In this document: piece after piece, positions 15,696-25,101 of the stretch
Position numbering within the stretch: the first letter of the stretch is position 1
How the letters are laid out: every line of letters starts with the position of its first letter
From: Phycisphaerales bacterium
GTDB taxonomy: Bacteria > Planctomycetota > Phycisphaerae > Sedimentisphaerales > Anaerobacaceae
Direction: 5' to 3'
Assembly (NCBI GenBank): GCA_003141315.1
Contig: PLLP01000017.1
Location: 1 to 64,000, forward strand
DNA length: 64,000 nucleotides
The notes under the pieces: model-generated
What the model was told of the DNA's origin: nothing
The model's input: the letters and a program-made list of their open reading frames with translations, nothing else
The model's database searches: none
Program-made: the position numbers and the translations under genes

Positions 15696-17312
15696 ATGAA
15701 TAAAAAATCCTTAACTTTATTGCTCGCGATCGGTTTTTTTGCCGTGGTAATATCAGAACCAGCCTTTGCATGCACCAGCTTAATAGTATCCGGAGGTGCC
15801 TCAGCCGATGGTTCGGTTTTCATTACTTATACCTGCGATGCCGAGTTTCATCCCTACCTCGAGGTTATTCCCGCTGCTGACCACGATCCCGATACATTTA
15901 TTCCAGCTGCTCGCTGGAGTCGGGGTATCGAGGGCAAGATTAAACAGGCTGCTCATACATACGCAGTGATTGGCTCATCAAGCGCCGGCTTAATTAACGA
16001 CCAGCAGGTTGCTATTGGTGAAACCACTTTCGACGGACGTTCGAAACTAATTAACCGCAGGGGACTGCTTACTTATCCGCACCTGATGATACTTGCCCTT
16101 CAGCGCGCACGTACAGCGCGTGAAGCGATTAAAATAATGGCAGAACTTGTGGACGAATACGGGTATCGCTCTACCGGCGAATCCTTCTCTATCGGCGACT
16201 CAAAAGAAGCCTGGATTATGGAGATGATTGGTCCGGGTCGCGGAGGAAAGGGAGCGCCCTGGGTGGCTGTTCGTATTCCTGATGGTTACCTGTGCTGCCA
16301 TGCAAATAAATCCCGTATCGGCGAATTTCCAAAAGATGACCCGAACAATTGCCTGTATTCCAAAAATGTCGTTTCAGTTGCTGTTGAAAAAGGGTATTAC
16401 GACCCCAATTCCGGCAAGCCCTTTAGTTTTTGCCAGGCCTATGACCCGGAAACCGTCGACGGTCGCCGCTACGCCGGAGCAAGAATCTGGAGTATATTTC
16501 GCCGGGCGGCTCCATCATTGAATTTATCTGCGGACTATCCTCGCGGGCTGCCCGATGCAAAGCCTTTTCCGTTGTACATCAAGCCTGATAAAAAGCTCTC
16601 GACAAAAAATGTTTTCTCCCTGATGCGTGACCACTATGAGGGCACTGCCTACGATATGACCAAAGGCATTGATGCAGGACCCTTCGGCAATCCCAACAGG
16701 TGGCGCGGAATAGAATGGAAAGTGGACGACGTGAATTACCAGTGGGAAAGGCCCATATCCACCCAGCAAACCGCTTACTCTATAGTGGCCCAATTGCGTG
16801 ATTCGCTGCCCGCTCCCGTAGGCGGCGTGCTTTGGTTCGGGATGGATGATACTTACACCACCTGTTATATTCCGCTTTACTGCTGTATTGATGCGGTGCC
16901 GAAATCCTTCGATAGCGGCAGTATAGACGCGTTCTCCTGGGACTCGGCCTGGTGGACTTTTAACCTCGTGGCAAATTATGCCTGTCTTAAATATTCTTAT
17001 ATGATTAAAGATATCCAGGCGGTACAAAACGAAACAGAGGATAATTTTTTGAAATTACAGCCTGCAGTCGAGGCCACCGCCGCCGAATTATATCGCACAA
17101 ATCCTGCTCTTATGAAAAGCTATCTGACCGATTATTCGGTCTCGCACGGCGAATTAACCGTGCAGCGCTGGCGTGAATTGGCCAGGCATTTGATTACTAA
17201 ATACAATGATGGTTATATCAACGGCCGCGAGGTGGGATATCCGGAAGAATGGCTGAGGAAAGTTATTAAAGAGAACCCGAAGCAGTACCGCCTAAATCCA
17301 ATTGATAAATAG
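15696..17312 (+). CDS. Exported C69 family dipeptidase (Ntn hydrolase)
   Basis: A 538-residue protein of the PepD/C69 family. The signal peptide ends in SEPAFA and is followed at once by Cys26 (CTSLIVSGGASADGS). In this family the N-terminal Cys is the nucleophile, freed here by signal cleavage. Later family landmarks are AIGETTFDGR, YGYRSTGESFSIGDSKEAW and MRDHYEGTAYDMTKG. The fold predicts an aminodipeptidase acting in the periplasm or outside the cell. The ATG at 15696, behind GAAGGGTGAG, is preferred to the upstream TTG. It starts 45 bases after tRNA-Val on the same strand. Confidence 0.93.
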   Translation: MNKKSLTLLLAIGFFAVVISEPAFACTSLIVSGGASADGSVFITYTCDAEFHPYLEVIPAADHDPDTFIPAARWSRGIEGKIKQAAHTYAVIGSSSAGLINDQQVAIGETTFDGRSKLINRRGLLTYPHLMILALQRARTAREAIKIMAELVDEYGYRSTGESFSIGDSKEAWIMEMIGPGRGGKGAPWVAVRIPDGYLCCHANKSRIGEFPKDDPNNCLYSKNVVSVAVEKGYYDPNSGKPFSFCQAYDPETVDGRRYAGARIWSIFRRAAPSLNLSADYPRGLPDAKPFPLYIKPDKKLSTKNVFSLMRDHYEGTAYDMTKGIDAGPFGNPNRWRGIEWKVDDVNYQWERPISTQQTAYSIVAQLRDSLPAPVGGVLWFGMDDTYTTCYIPLYCCIDAVPKSFDSGSIDAFSWDSAWWTFNLVANYACLKYSYMIKDIQAVQNETEDNFLKLQPAVEATAAELYRTNPALMKSYLTDYSVSHGELTVQRWRELARHLITKYNDGYINGREVGYPEEWLRKVIKENPKQYRLNPIDK

Positions 17313-17410
17313 AGTGTGGTTTTTAATATATTCCTGTTAGGTCTGCGATTGCCTTCTGTTCTCATAAGCTCTCGCTTAAGCTTACGACATACAAATTACC
17401 GGGGACAAAA

Positions 17411-18484
17411 ATGAAACCAGATGTTTTTTTTGCCGGTGTCGATTCGAACGAACGCGAAACCGCAATATCAGAAAAGGCTCTCGAACTTTTCAGGGCGGGC
17501 GATTTTTCCGGCTGTTTCAAAAAAGGCGATTTTACCGCTGTCAAAGTTCACGTCGGCGAATTTTCCAATAATACCTTTCTTAAGCCGGGCTGCATCAAAG
17601 GCCTGGTCGGCGAGCTTCTCGCCCTCGAAACCAAGCCGTTTCTAACCGATACCAGCACCCTGTACACCGGCCGAAGATGGAATGCGATAGACCATACGGT
17701 TTTGGCAAACGAGCATGGTTACGGAATTGCCGGTCTCGGCATTCCTTTTATTGCCCCCGATGGTCTGTTCGGCACTTCTGAAATCAGCGTAAAAATTGAC
17801 GGCGAGCTAAACAAGGAAGTTTTTATCGCATCTGATATTGTAAGGTGCCAGTCAATTCTTTCCATTGCTCACTTTACCGGCCATATTGCTTCTTGCGCCG
17901 CCGCCACACTCAAGACGCTCGGGATGGGCTGCTCCAGCAGAAAAGGAAAGATGCGGCAGCATTCTGCTCTGAAGCCCAGCATAAAAAAAACCTGCACACG
18001 ATGCGGCGAATGTTTCAATTATTGCCCGGCCGGCGCAATTACTATTGACGATGTAAAAGCAAATATAGACGAAAATAAATGTATCGGCTGTGCTGAATGC
18101 GTGGCGGTTTGCCGGTTCGATGCGGTTAAATATGACTGGGGGACTGAAAGCGAGCTGCTGCAAAAACAAATTGCCGAGCATGCGCTTGGCGTCGTAATCG
18201 GCAAAAAAGGCCGCGCCGCATTTTTTAATTTCCTGATTTCTATGACCAACGATTGCGACTGTTTCGGCAGAAAGGATATGTTCCAGATTGCAGATAACAT
18301 AGGGATACTTGCCTCCAAAGACCCCGTAGCGGTAGATAAAGCCGCCATTGACCTCGTTGAGCAGGCGGGCGGGGAAAAAATGGACAAGCTTATTGGCCAC
18401 AGAGGCTTAAATCCCTTTTACCAAATCCGGCACGCTGAAAAAATCGGTTTGGGAAGCAGCGATTATAATCTGATTAAGATTTAG
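17411..18484 (+). CDS. DUF362 protein with two 4Fe-4S clusters
   Basis: A 357-residue protein with an N-terminal DUF362 domain (starting MKPDVFFAGVDSNERETA, with VKVHVGEFSNNTFLKPG near 47) and a ferredoxin module. The two cluster motifs are CTRCGECFNYCP from about residue 195 and CIGCAECVAVC from about 223. After the ferredoxin, a tail returns to the DUF362 pattern (DNIGILASKDPVAVDKAAIDLV). There is no signal peptide. The family is often described as uncharacterised iron-sulfur proteins, so an electron-transfer role is inferred. It is convergent with the S37 peptidase gene, 13 bases between stops. Confidence 0.9.
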   Translation: MKPDVFFAGVDSNERETAISEKALELFRAGDFSGCFKKGDFTAVKVHVGEFSNNTFLKPGCIKGLVGELLALETKPFLTDTSTLYTGRRWNAIDHTVLANEHGYGIAGLGIPFIAPDGLFGTSEISVKIDGELNKEVFIASDIVRCQSILSIAHFTGHIASCAAATLKTLGMGCSSRKGKMRQHSALKPSIKKTCTRCGECFNYCPAGAITIDDVKANIDENKCIGCAECVAVCRFDAVKYDWGTESELLQKQIAEHALGVVIGKKGRAAFFNFLISMTNDCDCFGRKDMFQIADNIGILASKDPVAVDKAAIDLVEQAGGEKMDKLIGHRGLNPFYQIRHAEKIGLGSSDYNLIKI

Positions 18485-18497
18485 CTGTGGCTTACCT

Positions 18498-19799
18498 TCA
18501 CTGCCGCACAAGTTTCATATCCAGCCACCTGTCCATATTCGAATAAAATAATTCCTTTTGTTCGGGCGAAAAATCTCTCACCGATGTTCCGTGATAGCCG
18601 TTCGGCACAACGATTTTAATCGAATCCGTTCGCCCGATTAGCTGTATCTGCGTCGCTGCCCAGATGTCCAGCCCGCCGTAAGTGTAGATAACATGATTGG
18701 CCTTGTATTGAAGATAGTTATACACAAAGGCCATTGTCGCTGGATTATAAACTATTTTTGCATTGTCAGGACAAATTACAAGGTTCGTCGGCTCCTTCAG
18801 CGTCTTCATATACGGCTTGAATTCCGTAATGTCATAGTTGTAATTGCCCATCTCCGTGAACGACTGATACAGGAACGGCTCAAACTGTTTTTGGCCCTGG
18901 TCGCTGTAGTAATAAAGCGTTCCCACCCTGTTGTAATGCGCCGCCAGTTTTTCCGCCGGTGCATTCGGCTCAGGAATATCGCCCGGTTTCGTTCCATACT
19001 GCCAAAAGGCGTACAGGTATTCCAGTATTCCGTATTCATAGGCGGCGGGCAATCCCATCTTAAAAGTCCATTTCCTTTTCTCCGCCTGCTCCTTTACCAG
19101 CGGCAATATCTCGTCCTGGCGTTTGAACATCGCGATTTGAAAGTCTGTTAATTTTTTTCTGGTTGCGGCATCGCCGACCGTTTGAAGGAATTGATAAAAG
19201 CGGGGGTCTTCTTGTCCTATGTTGACCGGCGCAGAATATGCGACTGTGGCATCGACGTCATCAGGATAGAAACTCTTGTAAAATAGCGCCGTCTGGCCGC
19301 CTTTACTTACTCCCGAACTTACCCATTTGCCTGTATAAAGCGTTTTCAAAGCTGTCACAACTGCGTGAAGGTCATCTGTAGATTGTTTAATGGTCAAATA
19401 CTCCCATTTTAGATTCTTCGGAGCGGATTTGCCGAAAAAGCGGTGTTCTACCGTCACCAGATTGCCCTTTAACATTCGCTGCAATTCCCCGCCGGAATGC
19501 CCGAATGCCGCGTATCCTTCCGTTTCGAGAAGCACCGGCTTGTTATAATCGGCAAGAGATACGAAAACCCGCTGATGAAATTTCTCGCCATTGGGATTTT
19601 GATGGTCGAGCGGCTGCTCGAAAGTCACCTCATAAGATTCCTTGAAAAATTTTGCGTCATTTCGTGTTTTATTTACGTCAACAACGCCCGGAAGAGATTT
19701 TAACTTATTATACAATTCGGACGGCTTGTTCGCGTCCTGCGAATAGGCCGGAATACAAAACAGTAAAACAAAAAGCAAAAACCATTTGAAGTTTCGCAT
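18498..19799 (-). CDS. Secreted S37 (PS-10) family serine peptidase
   Basis: A 433-residue exported alpha/beta-hydrolase-type peptidase. A signal peptide covers about residues 1-20 (FVLLFCIPAYS). The domain opens with FEQPLDHQNPNGEKFHQRVFV, as in Streptomyces PS-10 tripeptidyl aminopeptidases. The nucleophile elbow is GVSKGG with Ser165, and VEHRFFGKSAP near 117 is a family signature. The His of the triad is likely in PNGYHGTSV near the C-terminus. It is probably a periplasmic or extracellular aminopeptidase. Confidence 0.88.
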   Translation of the reverse strand: MRNFKWFLLFVLLFCIPAYSQDANKPSELYNKLKSLPGVVDVNKTRNDAKFFKESYEVTFEQPLDHQNPNGEKFHQRVFVSLADYNKPVLLETEGYAAFGHSGGELQRMLKGNLVTVEHRFFGKSAPKNLKWEYLTIKQSTDDLHAVVTALKTLYTGKWVSSGVSKGGQTALFYKSFYPDDVDATVAYSAPVNIGQEDPRFYQFLQTVGDAATRKKLTDFQIAMFKRQDEILPLVKEQAEKRKWTFKMGLPAAYEYGILEYLYAFWQYGTKPGDIPEPNAPAEKLAAHYNRVGTLYYYSDQGQKQFEPFLYQSFTEMGNYNYDITEFKPYMKTLKEPTNLVICPDNAKIVYNPATMAFVYNYLQYKANHVIYTYGGLDIWAATQIQLIGRTDSIKIVVPNGYHGTSVRDFSPEQKELFYSNMDRWLDMKLVRQ

Positions 19800-20001
19800 A
19801 ATTTGCTCCTTTTCATAAAATACATTTATCTTTTTATTCTACACTGACGTTTGGATAGAAACAACCTGTTAAAAATAGATTTTTCAGTTTGGCTGCCGCT
19901 GTCCCGTGGCTGTTTCACAATGGTTACAAAATGCGTTTTGCTTAATGTTTGCCAAAAGTTTCAGTATTGTTATAATTCGCACCGGCTTGAAGGCCGCAGT
20001 T

Positions 20002-20772
20002 ATGGTTAAATTAAGCGTAAATGTGAATAAAATAGCCCTTTTGCGGAACGCCCGCAGCCTGGAGTTGAATCTGCCGGACGTCTGTGATGCCGCACGCGCT
20101 ATAATCCGGGCCGGTTCACACGGCATCACGGTGCATCCGAGGCCCGACCAGAGGCACATCCGCTACGATGATGCTTATCAGCTCTCGAAAATGCTCCGGT
20201 CTGATTTTAAGGGAATCGAATATAATATCGAAGGCAATCCTTTTGCTGGCAGGTATATGGAGATTGTCCTCGAATTGCGGCCCGACCAGGCGACGCTGGT
20301 GCCGGATATGCCTGGGGCAAATACTTCAGACCACGGCTGGGACTTGACCGGCGAGAATCAGAAAAAGCTTTTGCCGGTAATCGAAAAATTAAAAAATGCA
20401 GGCATACGCACCAGCATTTTTATAGACCCTGATTGCAGCCAGGCCGCTCTTGCAGCCCGGATTGGCGCCGACCGCGTAGAATTATATACCGAGCCTTTCG
20501 CCCGCTCTTTCAGGACAAATCTGGACGTTCAGGGAACAACCGGGCTGTATGCCGATGCCGCACGTGCTGCCGTTGATGCCGGTCTTGGCGTTAATGCGGG
20601 CCACGACCTCAATCTGCAAAATCTCGGTTTCTTTATTAAAGCGGTGCCGGCGGTTGCAGAGGTCTCCATCGGGCATGCGCTCGTTGCTGACGCCCTTTAT
20701 TTCGGACTTGAAAAAACGGTTAAAAAATATCTGGACGCTCTATCTATACGGACTATAGGGGAAAAATATTGA
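20002..20772 (+). CDS. pdxJ: Pyridoxine 5'-phosphate synthase
   Basis: Last step of DXP-dependent vitamin B6 synthesis: condenses 1-deoxyxylulose 5-phosphate with 3-amino-2-oxopropyl phosphate. A TIM barrel of 256 residues with LSVNVNKIALLRNAR at the N-terminus, ITVHPRPDQRHIRYDD (about residues 43-58), EYNIEGNPF and VNAGHDLNLQNLGFF. The ATG at 20002 (MVKLSVNVNK) matches the family N-terminus; the open frame from 19906 is longer than any homologue I know. The downstream DNA is repeat-rich, so it probably ends its own transcript. Confidence 0.95.
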   Translation: MVKLSVNVNKIALLRNARSLELNLPDVCDAARAIIRAGSHGITVHPRPDQRHIRYDDAYQLSKMLRSDFKGIEYNIEGNPFAGRYMEIVLELRPDQATLVPDMPGANTSDHGWDLTGENQKKLLPVIEKLKNAGIRTSIFIDPDCSQAALAARIGADRVELYTEPFARSFRTNLDVQGTTGLYADAARAAVDAGLGVNAGHDLNLQNLGFFIKAVPAVAEVSIGHALVADALYFGLEKTVKKYLDALSIRTIGEKY

Positions 20773-20860
20773 ACCACGAAGAACACGAATAAACACGAAG
20801 AAAAATGCAGAAAAGAGAAAAGATATTTATACTTAACTTCGCGACCTTCATTTGCTTCAC
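20773..20860. repeat. Interspersed repeat, left copy flanking the GxxExxY gene
   Basis: ACCACGAAGAACACGAA (20773-20789) with AAACACGAAGAAAAA, then AACTTCGCGACCTTCATTTG (20835-20854) leading into CTTCAC. The two ends are imperfect inverted complements of each other. The layout is repeated after the gene at 21255-21323. Confidence 0.7.
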
Positions 20861-20874
20861 AATAAAGGGTATTT

Positions 20875-21246
20875 ATGGAATTTGACGAGCTGTCTAATAA
20901 GGTAATTGGCTGTGCCCTCGAGGTGCATAAGGCGTTAGGTCCGGGTCTGATGGAATCAGTGTATGAAAAATGTCTGTCCTTTGAACTTACCAATTCAGAC
21001 TTACGAAATGAAACTCAAAAAGCTTTGCCTGTAAATTATAAAGATGTTCGAATTGATTGTGGTTATCGAATAGACATACTGGTTGAAAACAAGCTTATTG
21101 TTGAGCTGAAATCAGTTGATAAGGTGCTGCCGATACACCAATCGCAGATTTTAACCTATATGAAGCTTGCTGGTGTTTCTACAGGCCTGCTTTTGAACTT
21201 TAATGTTGCAAAACTCAAGGACGGAATCAAAAGATTTGTGCTATAA
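20875..21246 (+). CDS. GxxExxY family protein (PD-(D/E)XK-like)
   Basis: A 123-residue protein. The name-giving motif is GLMESVYEKCL (about residues 24-34). A nuclease-like core follows: YRIDILVENKLIVELKSV (about 63-80), which has the D...ExK pattern of PD-(D/E)XK enzymes. The function is unknown. These genes are common in environmental bacteria, and I recall them being associated with short interspersed repeats. Here the gene is bracketed by two copies of such a repeat. It starts about 100 bases after pdxJ and ends about 100 before dapA, on the same strand. Confidence 0.88.
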   Translation: MEFDELSNKVIGCALEVHKALGPGLMESVYEKCLSFELTNSDLRNETQKALPVNYKDVRIDCGYRIDILVENKLIVELKSVDKVLPIHQSQILTYMKLAGVSTGLLLNFNVAKLKDGIKRFVL

Positions 21247-21254
21247 GAATGGAA

Positions 21255-21323
21255 TGATGAAGAACACGAAGCTAAAAGAATAAAATAAAAAATTTACTTC
21301 GCGATCTTCGTGTGCTTCGTGGT
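21255..21323. repeat. Interspersed repeat, right copy flanking the GxxExxY gene
   Basis: ATGAAGAACACGAAGCTAAA from about 21258, then ACTTCGCGATCTTCGTGTGC from 21296, ending TTCGTGGT (21323). It has the same order of elements as the copy at 20773-20860, with a shorter middle. Confidence 0.7.
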
Positions 21324-21352
21324 AAAAAATTTGTGTACAGAAAGGGATTAGT

Positions 21353-22231
21353 ATGTTCACAGGGGCTATGGTTGCACTGATTACGCCGTTCGATGAAGGC
21401 GGTATCGATTTCAGGACGCTCGATGAGCTTATTCAGTTTCAGCTCGAAAGCGGCATAGATGCGATTGTGCCGGTCGGCACCACGGGCGAATCGCCGACCC
21501 TCAGCCACGCCGAGCATAAAGAGGTTATCGAGCGTGTCGTTAAGAAAGTTGCGGGCGAAGTGCCTGTTATCGCAGGCGCCGGCTCAAATTCAACCGCAGA
21601 GGCAATCGAGCTTACCAGCTTTGCAAAAAAAATTGGAGCCGATGCGACACTGCAGGTCTGCCCCTATTACAATAAGCCGACACAGGAAGGCTTTTATCAG
21701 CATTTCAAAACCATTGCCGAGGAAGTTGACCTGCCGATGGTGCTTTATAATATTCCAGGCCGGTGCGGCGGCACAGGGCTGGCCGTCGAGACCATCGCAA
21801 GGCTCGCTGCTGACGTGGAAAATGTCGTTGCCATTAAAGAGGCAACAGGTTCGCTCGATATGGCCTCTTCTATTGCCAACATCTGCGACCTGACGATTAT
21901 TTCCGGCGATGATTCGCTCACGCTGCCTATCGCTGCCGTCGGCGGCAAGGGCGTCATCAGCGTCGTCGCAAATATTATCCCCGCGGATGTAAAAGCTATG
22001 ACCGATTTGATTCTCGAAGGCAATTTCACCGAAGCCCGCAAATGGCACCATAAACTATTCCCGCTCAGCAAAAATATGCTCTCCATCGCGACAAACCCGA
22101 TACCGATTAAGGCTGCGATGGCTATGCTCGGTATGGCCTCCGATGAGATGCGCCTGCCGATGACGCCTTTGGAGGAAAGCAAAAAGGTTGCCCTATCCCA
22201 AATTTTGAAATCTTACGGCCTGCTGAAGTGA
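21353..22231 (+). CDS. dapA: 4-hydroxy-tetrahydrodipicolinate synthase
   Basis: First committed step of lysine and diaminopimelate synthesis: condenses pyruvate with aspartate semialdehyde. A 292-residue TIM barrel. The Schiff-base Lys is 162 in VVAIKEATG. The triad Tyr is 132 in VLYNIPGR, with GTTGES at 42-47. Length and motifs are textbook. It supplies diaminopimelate for peptidoglycan and is not clustered with other lysine genes here. Confidence 0.97.
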   Translation: MFTGAMVALITPFDEGGIDFRTLDELIQFQLESGIDAIVPVGTTGESPTLSHAEHKEVIERVVKKVAGEVPVIAGAGSNSTAEAIELTSFAKKIGADATLQVCPYYNKPTQEGFYQHFKTIAEEVDLPMVLYNIPGRCGGTGLAVETIARLAADVENVVAIKEATGSLDMASSIANICDLTIISGDDSLTLPIAAVGGKGVISVVANIIPADVKAMTDLILEGNFTEARKWHHKLFPLSKNMLSIATNPIPIKAAMAMLGMASDEMRLPMTPLEESKKVALSQILKSYGLLK

Positions 22232-22242
22232 TTTGTTATTCT

Positions 22243-22326
22243 GCGTAAATCGTAATGCGTTGCGCGTATTGCGTATGCCGGTCGTTCAACATTGGATATT
22301 GGGCATTCGATATTGAATATTCAATT
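22243..22326. repeat. Two short-word repeat blocks downstream of dapA
   Basis: Block 22243-22277 is built from variants of GCGTAAAT / GCGTATT. Block 22288-22326 is built from variants of ATTGGATATT / ATTCGATATTGAATATTC. The second overlaps the stop codon of the next gene on the minus strand. Confidence 0.55.
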
Positions 22327-23382
22327 TCTTTGCGTCTTCTTACTTTGGGCTTCTAACTTCCCCAAATCAACCTCTTTGTCGTTTTTGTCGATAACCTTGC
22401 CGTCCCGCCAAGTAAATTTTTGTCCTGATGGCGGCAAGGCACATAGATTTACAGCAGTCCCATTTGGAATGTCATCGGTGCTGAAGGATTTCAGGGCTTC
22501 ATGGTCGGGATTAAATAAACAATTGGTAAATTTTATATTCGTTTCCGCTATTGCGAGATTCTTGTAATAGTAACTATTGTGTTTAAACTTGCATACTTCT
22601 GGGAACCAGGCGTCTCCTACTCGTTGAAATCGAATTACCTCGAAGGTCTCATTGGAATAATCTGTTGCCCCCAGCTTATTCTGACCAATATGGTCGTTTG
22701 CCCTTCGTTGGACATGAATCTTGGCAATATGATAATCATGAACCGGGTCAATCCAGATAGTATATTTCCCTCTTCCCTTCACGACGGCCTCGATGACGAA
22801 ACAATCTGCTCCTCGAATTGCTTCTCTTTTTTCCCTTAATTTAAGTGTTTCCGAATTGTTTATCAGCAGCTTATCAATCGTCACACCATCCCCCCAATGA
22901 TACCCATTAACCTCACCCGAATAACTATATTTTACTAAATTCGTATTTTCTATTTTAAAATTCTTATCTTTTGCATTAGTGATAACAACCATTCCTGGTT
23001 CAGATGGTTTGCCGCGGTTATAACTGTATAAACTATCTCCATCCCATAAGGCACTGGAATAATTAGCCTGGCTTTCACTTAAATTCGGAGTCCTGCCAAC
23101 ATCGCCCCATATATATTGGGTCGTTTTGTTCCGATTCCCACCGTACCTGAAACTAAATTTTATGTACATTGTACCATTATAATTATCCCTGGAGTTTGTG
23201 AACTTTGCATCTGTCAGGCCATCAATCACATAGGAGTTCATATTTTGTCGCGATTCAGCAAATTTTTGCAGCAACTGCTGAACCGTTAGCTGATTTGGTT
23301 CCGGCTGTATCTGCTTGTTTTCAGCAAAACTGGTTGTGGATATTATCGTTAAGAGAACAGTTGCGAATAAAACTTTATTCAT
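22321..23382 (-). CDS. Exported LolA/LppX-like hypothetical protein
   Basis: A 353-residue protein with a clear signal peptide (MNKVLFATVLLTIISTTSFA). After it, LTVQQLLQKFAESRQNMNSY is the helix-plus-strand start typical of LolA/LppX-like periplasmic carriers. The body alternates short strands, including a YTIWIDPVHDYHIAKIHVQ segment seen in outer-membrane lipoprotein-sorting domains. There is no lipobox. The family assignment is by fold resemblance only. It is encoded just downstream of the glycosyltransferase on the same strand. Confidence 0.75.
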   Translation of the reverse strand: MNKVLFATVLLTIISTTSFAENKQIQPEPNQLTVQQLLQKFAESRQNMNSYVIDGLTDAKFTNSRDNYNGTMYIKFSFRYGGNRNKTTQYIWGDVGRTPNLSESQANYSSALWDGDSLYSYNRGKPSEPGMVVITNAKDKNFKIENTNLVKYSYSGEVNGYHWGDGVTIDKLLINNSETLKLREKREAIRGADCFVIEAVVKGRGKYTIWIDPVHDYHIAKIHVQRRANDHIGQNKLGATDYSNETFEVIRFQRVGDAWFPEVCKFKHNSYYYKNLAIAETNIKFTNCLFNPDHEALKSFSTDDIPNGTAVNLCALPPSGQKFTWRDGKVIDKNDKEVDLGKLEAQSKKTQRN

Positions 23383-23443
23383 TTTTTCCCCTTACGGTTT
23401 TTGGCCGGCCTGTTTGGGTTGTCTGCCTTTTGGGAAAGAGCCT

Positions 23444-24562
23444 CTATGTATGATTATACCAGCTTTGTGCCTGGCGGTAAATTTTAATGGTCTCGGCTGC
23501 CATTTTGCTTACGGTATGGTTTTTCCTTACAAAATCCTGGGCCTTTGCGGCGAGATTCATAGCCGATTGCCGGTTATCAAGCAAACGGCCAAGGCTGTAG
23601 TATATATCCTGCTCATCACTTTTTGTCAGAATGGCCGCTGTCCGGTCTTCAATGATTAAGTCATCGACGCCGCCTTTGCATCCTGCGACGGCTGTCCCGA
23701 CGCTTAAGGCCTCGAGTAATATCGGGTTAAAAAAATTATTCCGGTACGGCTCGACGAAAATATCGCACACCAACAAAACTTCACGCCAGGGTTCCGTTCT
23801 CGGAATAATACTTACGTTTGCCGATATACCCAGCGCCGATATAATCGACCGCAGGGGTTTTTCGTTTGTGCCGTCGCCGATAATAATCGTCATAAACTCC
23901 CGGCCTTCGACCGCCAGCCGTTTTATTGCCGAAAGAAATTTTCCAAAATCCGTTTTTCCTTTTGCCGGGCAGGCGACGGCTACTGCCGTCAGTCTTTCAG
24001 GTCTGCTGAAACAGCAGGCCGATTCGGAAACAAATGTGCCCATTTTTATTTGCTTAATCCGGTCGGCAAGATTCGGATAATTTTTTCGCAGATTATCCGC
24101 AATACTTTCGGCAGGTGCGATTATCCCTGCCAGCCGTTTCATCGAAACCGAAAGCTGACGGGATTCTTTCGGCAGGTCGTTAATCGACAATAGATACGGC
24201 AAATCTAAATCCTTTGAAACCTGCCTGGCAAGAGCAGCACAGCTTTCGCAGAGGCAGTGAATAACGGTTGGTTTGAATTTATCGATTTTTTCGACAAGTA
24301 TTTTCCTGTTCTCCCTGCCCATAAACGGGAGTCTTATAGCCGGGTGCCTTACAATCTCTGTTGTCGGGCTTACAACGGACTGCACCTCGGATTTATCCGG
24401 GCAAACAAGCGCCACAGGTATGGATTCATCAGCCAGGCCTATTAAAAGCCGGTGCAGATACAGCGAATACTCCGACAGTGTATGGCTTGATGCAATCAGG
24501 ACCGGCCTGACAGTCCTTTCGCCGGAATCCTTCGCGCTAAAACCATTGCCCAAATCAGCCAT
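23444..24562 (-). CDS. Glycosyltransferase family 4 protein
   Basis: A 372-residue GT-B enzyme. The N-terminal half has a Rossmann-like region (VLIASSHTLSEYSLYLHRLL, SLLSIND-type LLSINDLPKES). The C-terminal half has the donor-binding IIIGDGTNEKPLRS, then VEPYRNNFFNPILLEALSVG (the EX7E-like region) and GCKGGVDDLI. It transfers an activated sugar to an unknown acceptor, plausibly in surface polysaccharide. There is no signal peptide. Confidence 0.87.
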   Translation of the reverse strand: MADLGNGFSAKDSGERTVRPVLIASSHTLSEYSLYLHRLLIGLADESIPVALVCPDKSEVQSVVSPTTEIVRHPAIRLPFMGRENRKILVEKIDKFKPTVIHCLCESCAALARQVSKDLDLPYLLSINDLPKESRQLSVSMKRLAGIIAPAESIADNLRKNYPNLADRIKQIKMGTFVSESACCFSRPERLTAVAVACPAKGKTDFGKFLSAIKRLAVEGREFMTIIIGDGTNEKPLRSIISALGISANVSIIPRTEPWREVLLVCDIFVEPYRNNFFNPILLEALSVGTAVAGCKGGVDDLIIEDRTAAILTKSDEQDIYYSLGRLLDNRQSAMNLAAKAQDFVRKNHTVSKMAAETIKIYRQAQSWYNHT

Positions 24563-24633
24563 TTTCCTGCCTTCCTCTTGAAATTCGTATTATCAAAAAT
24601 CCGCCGCGGGCGGCTTCTCCGCGTAATCGCCTG

Positions 24634-25062
24634 CTAACTTTGCGGCCCAGCGCCTTCGGGTTTTCCCGGCATCGGAATTTTTCTACAGATAACCCGCCTT
24701 TCGCCGAGAAGCTCGCCTTCGGTAAAAAGCTGAAAGCGGTATTCGCCCGGCTCAGGAAACACCACGCCGTGCAGGCCTACCGCCAGCGTCACAATCTGCT
24801 GAACATCTGTAAATTCCACGTCGCCGCTCTGCTCGAATATCGGCTTGTCGTCATTTTGCGTATTGACGAGCCGCACCGTTGTTTTTGTCCTGCCGTGGCC
24901 GTTCGTTAGCTCGCAGAAAAATACGAGAACATTTCTTATCGGATACGCCGGGGCGTTGACTGTCTGAATAATATTTATCAGGCTCGGCATACCCGTGATT
25001 TTGTCGAATATTACCCTGTCGCATATTATGGCCGACAGCATAATTGGTGAAATTTTATTCAT
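24634..25062 (-). CDS. DUF6941-like hypothetical protein
   Basis: A 142-residue protein starting MNKISPIMLSAIICDRVIFD, with a beta-rich middle and GVVFPEPGEYRFQLFTEGEL near residue 100. This resembles a small family of unknown function whose members carry the phrase 'PGxYRFQL...' in a beta-sandwich. No catalytic residues, signal peptide or membrane segment are apparent. It lies between panB and the glycosyltransferase on the same strand. Family assignment is from memory of the motif. Confidence 0.7.
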   Translation of the reverse strand: MNKISPIMLSAIICDRVIFDKITGMPSLINIIQTVNAPAYPIRNVLVFFCELTNGHGRTKTTVRLVNTQNDDKPIFEQSGDVEFTDVQQIVTLAVGLHGVVFPEPGEYRFQLFTEGELLGERRVICRKIPMPGKPEGAGPQS

Positions 25063-25101
25063 TTCTCGTGTCCTTTATTATTTATCCGCTGCTTCTTTTT
25101 A

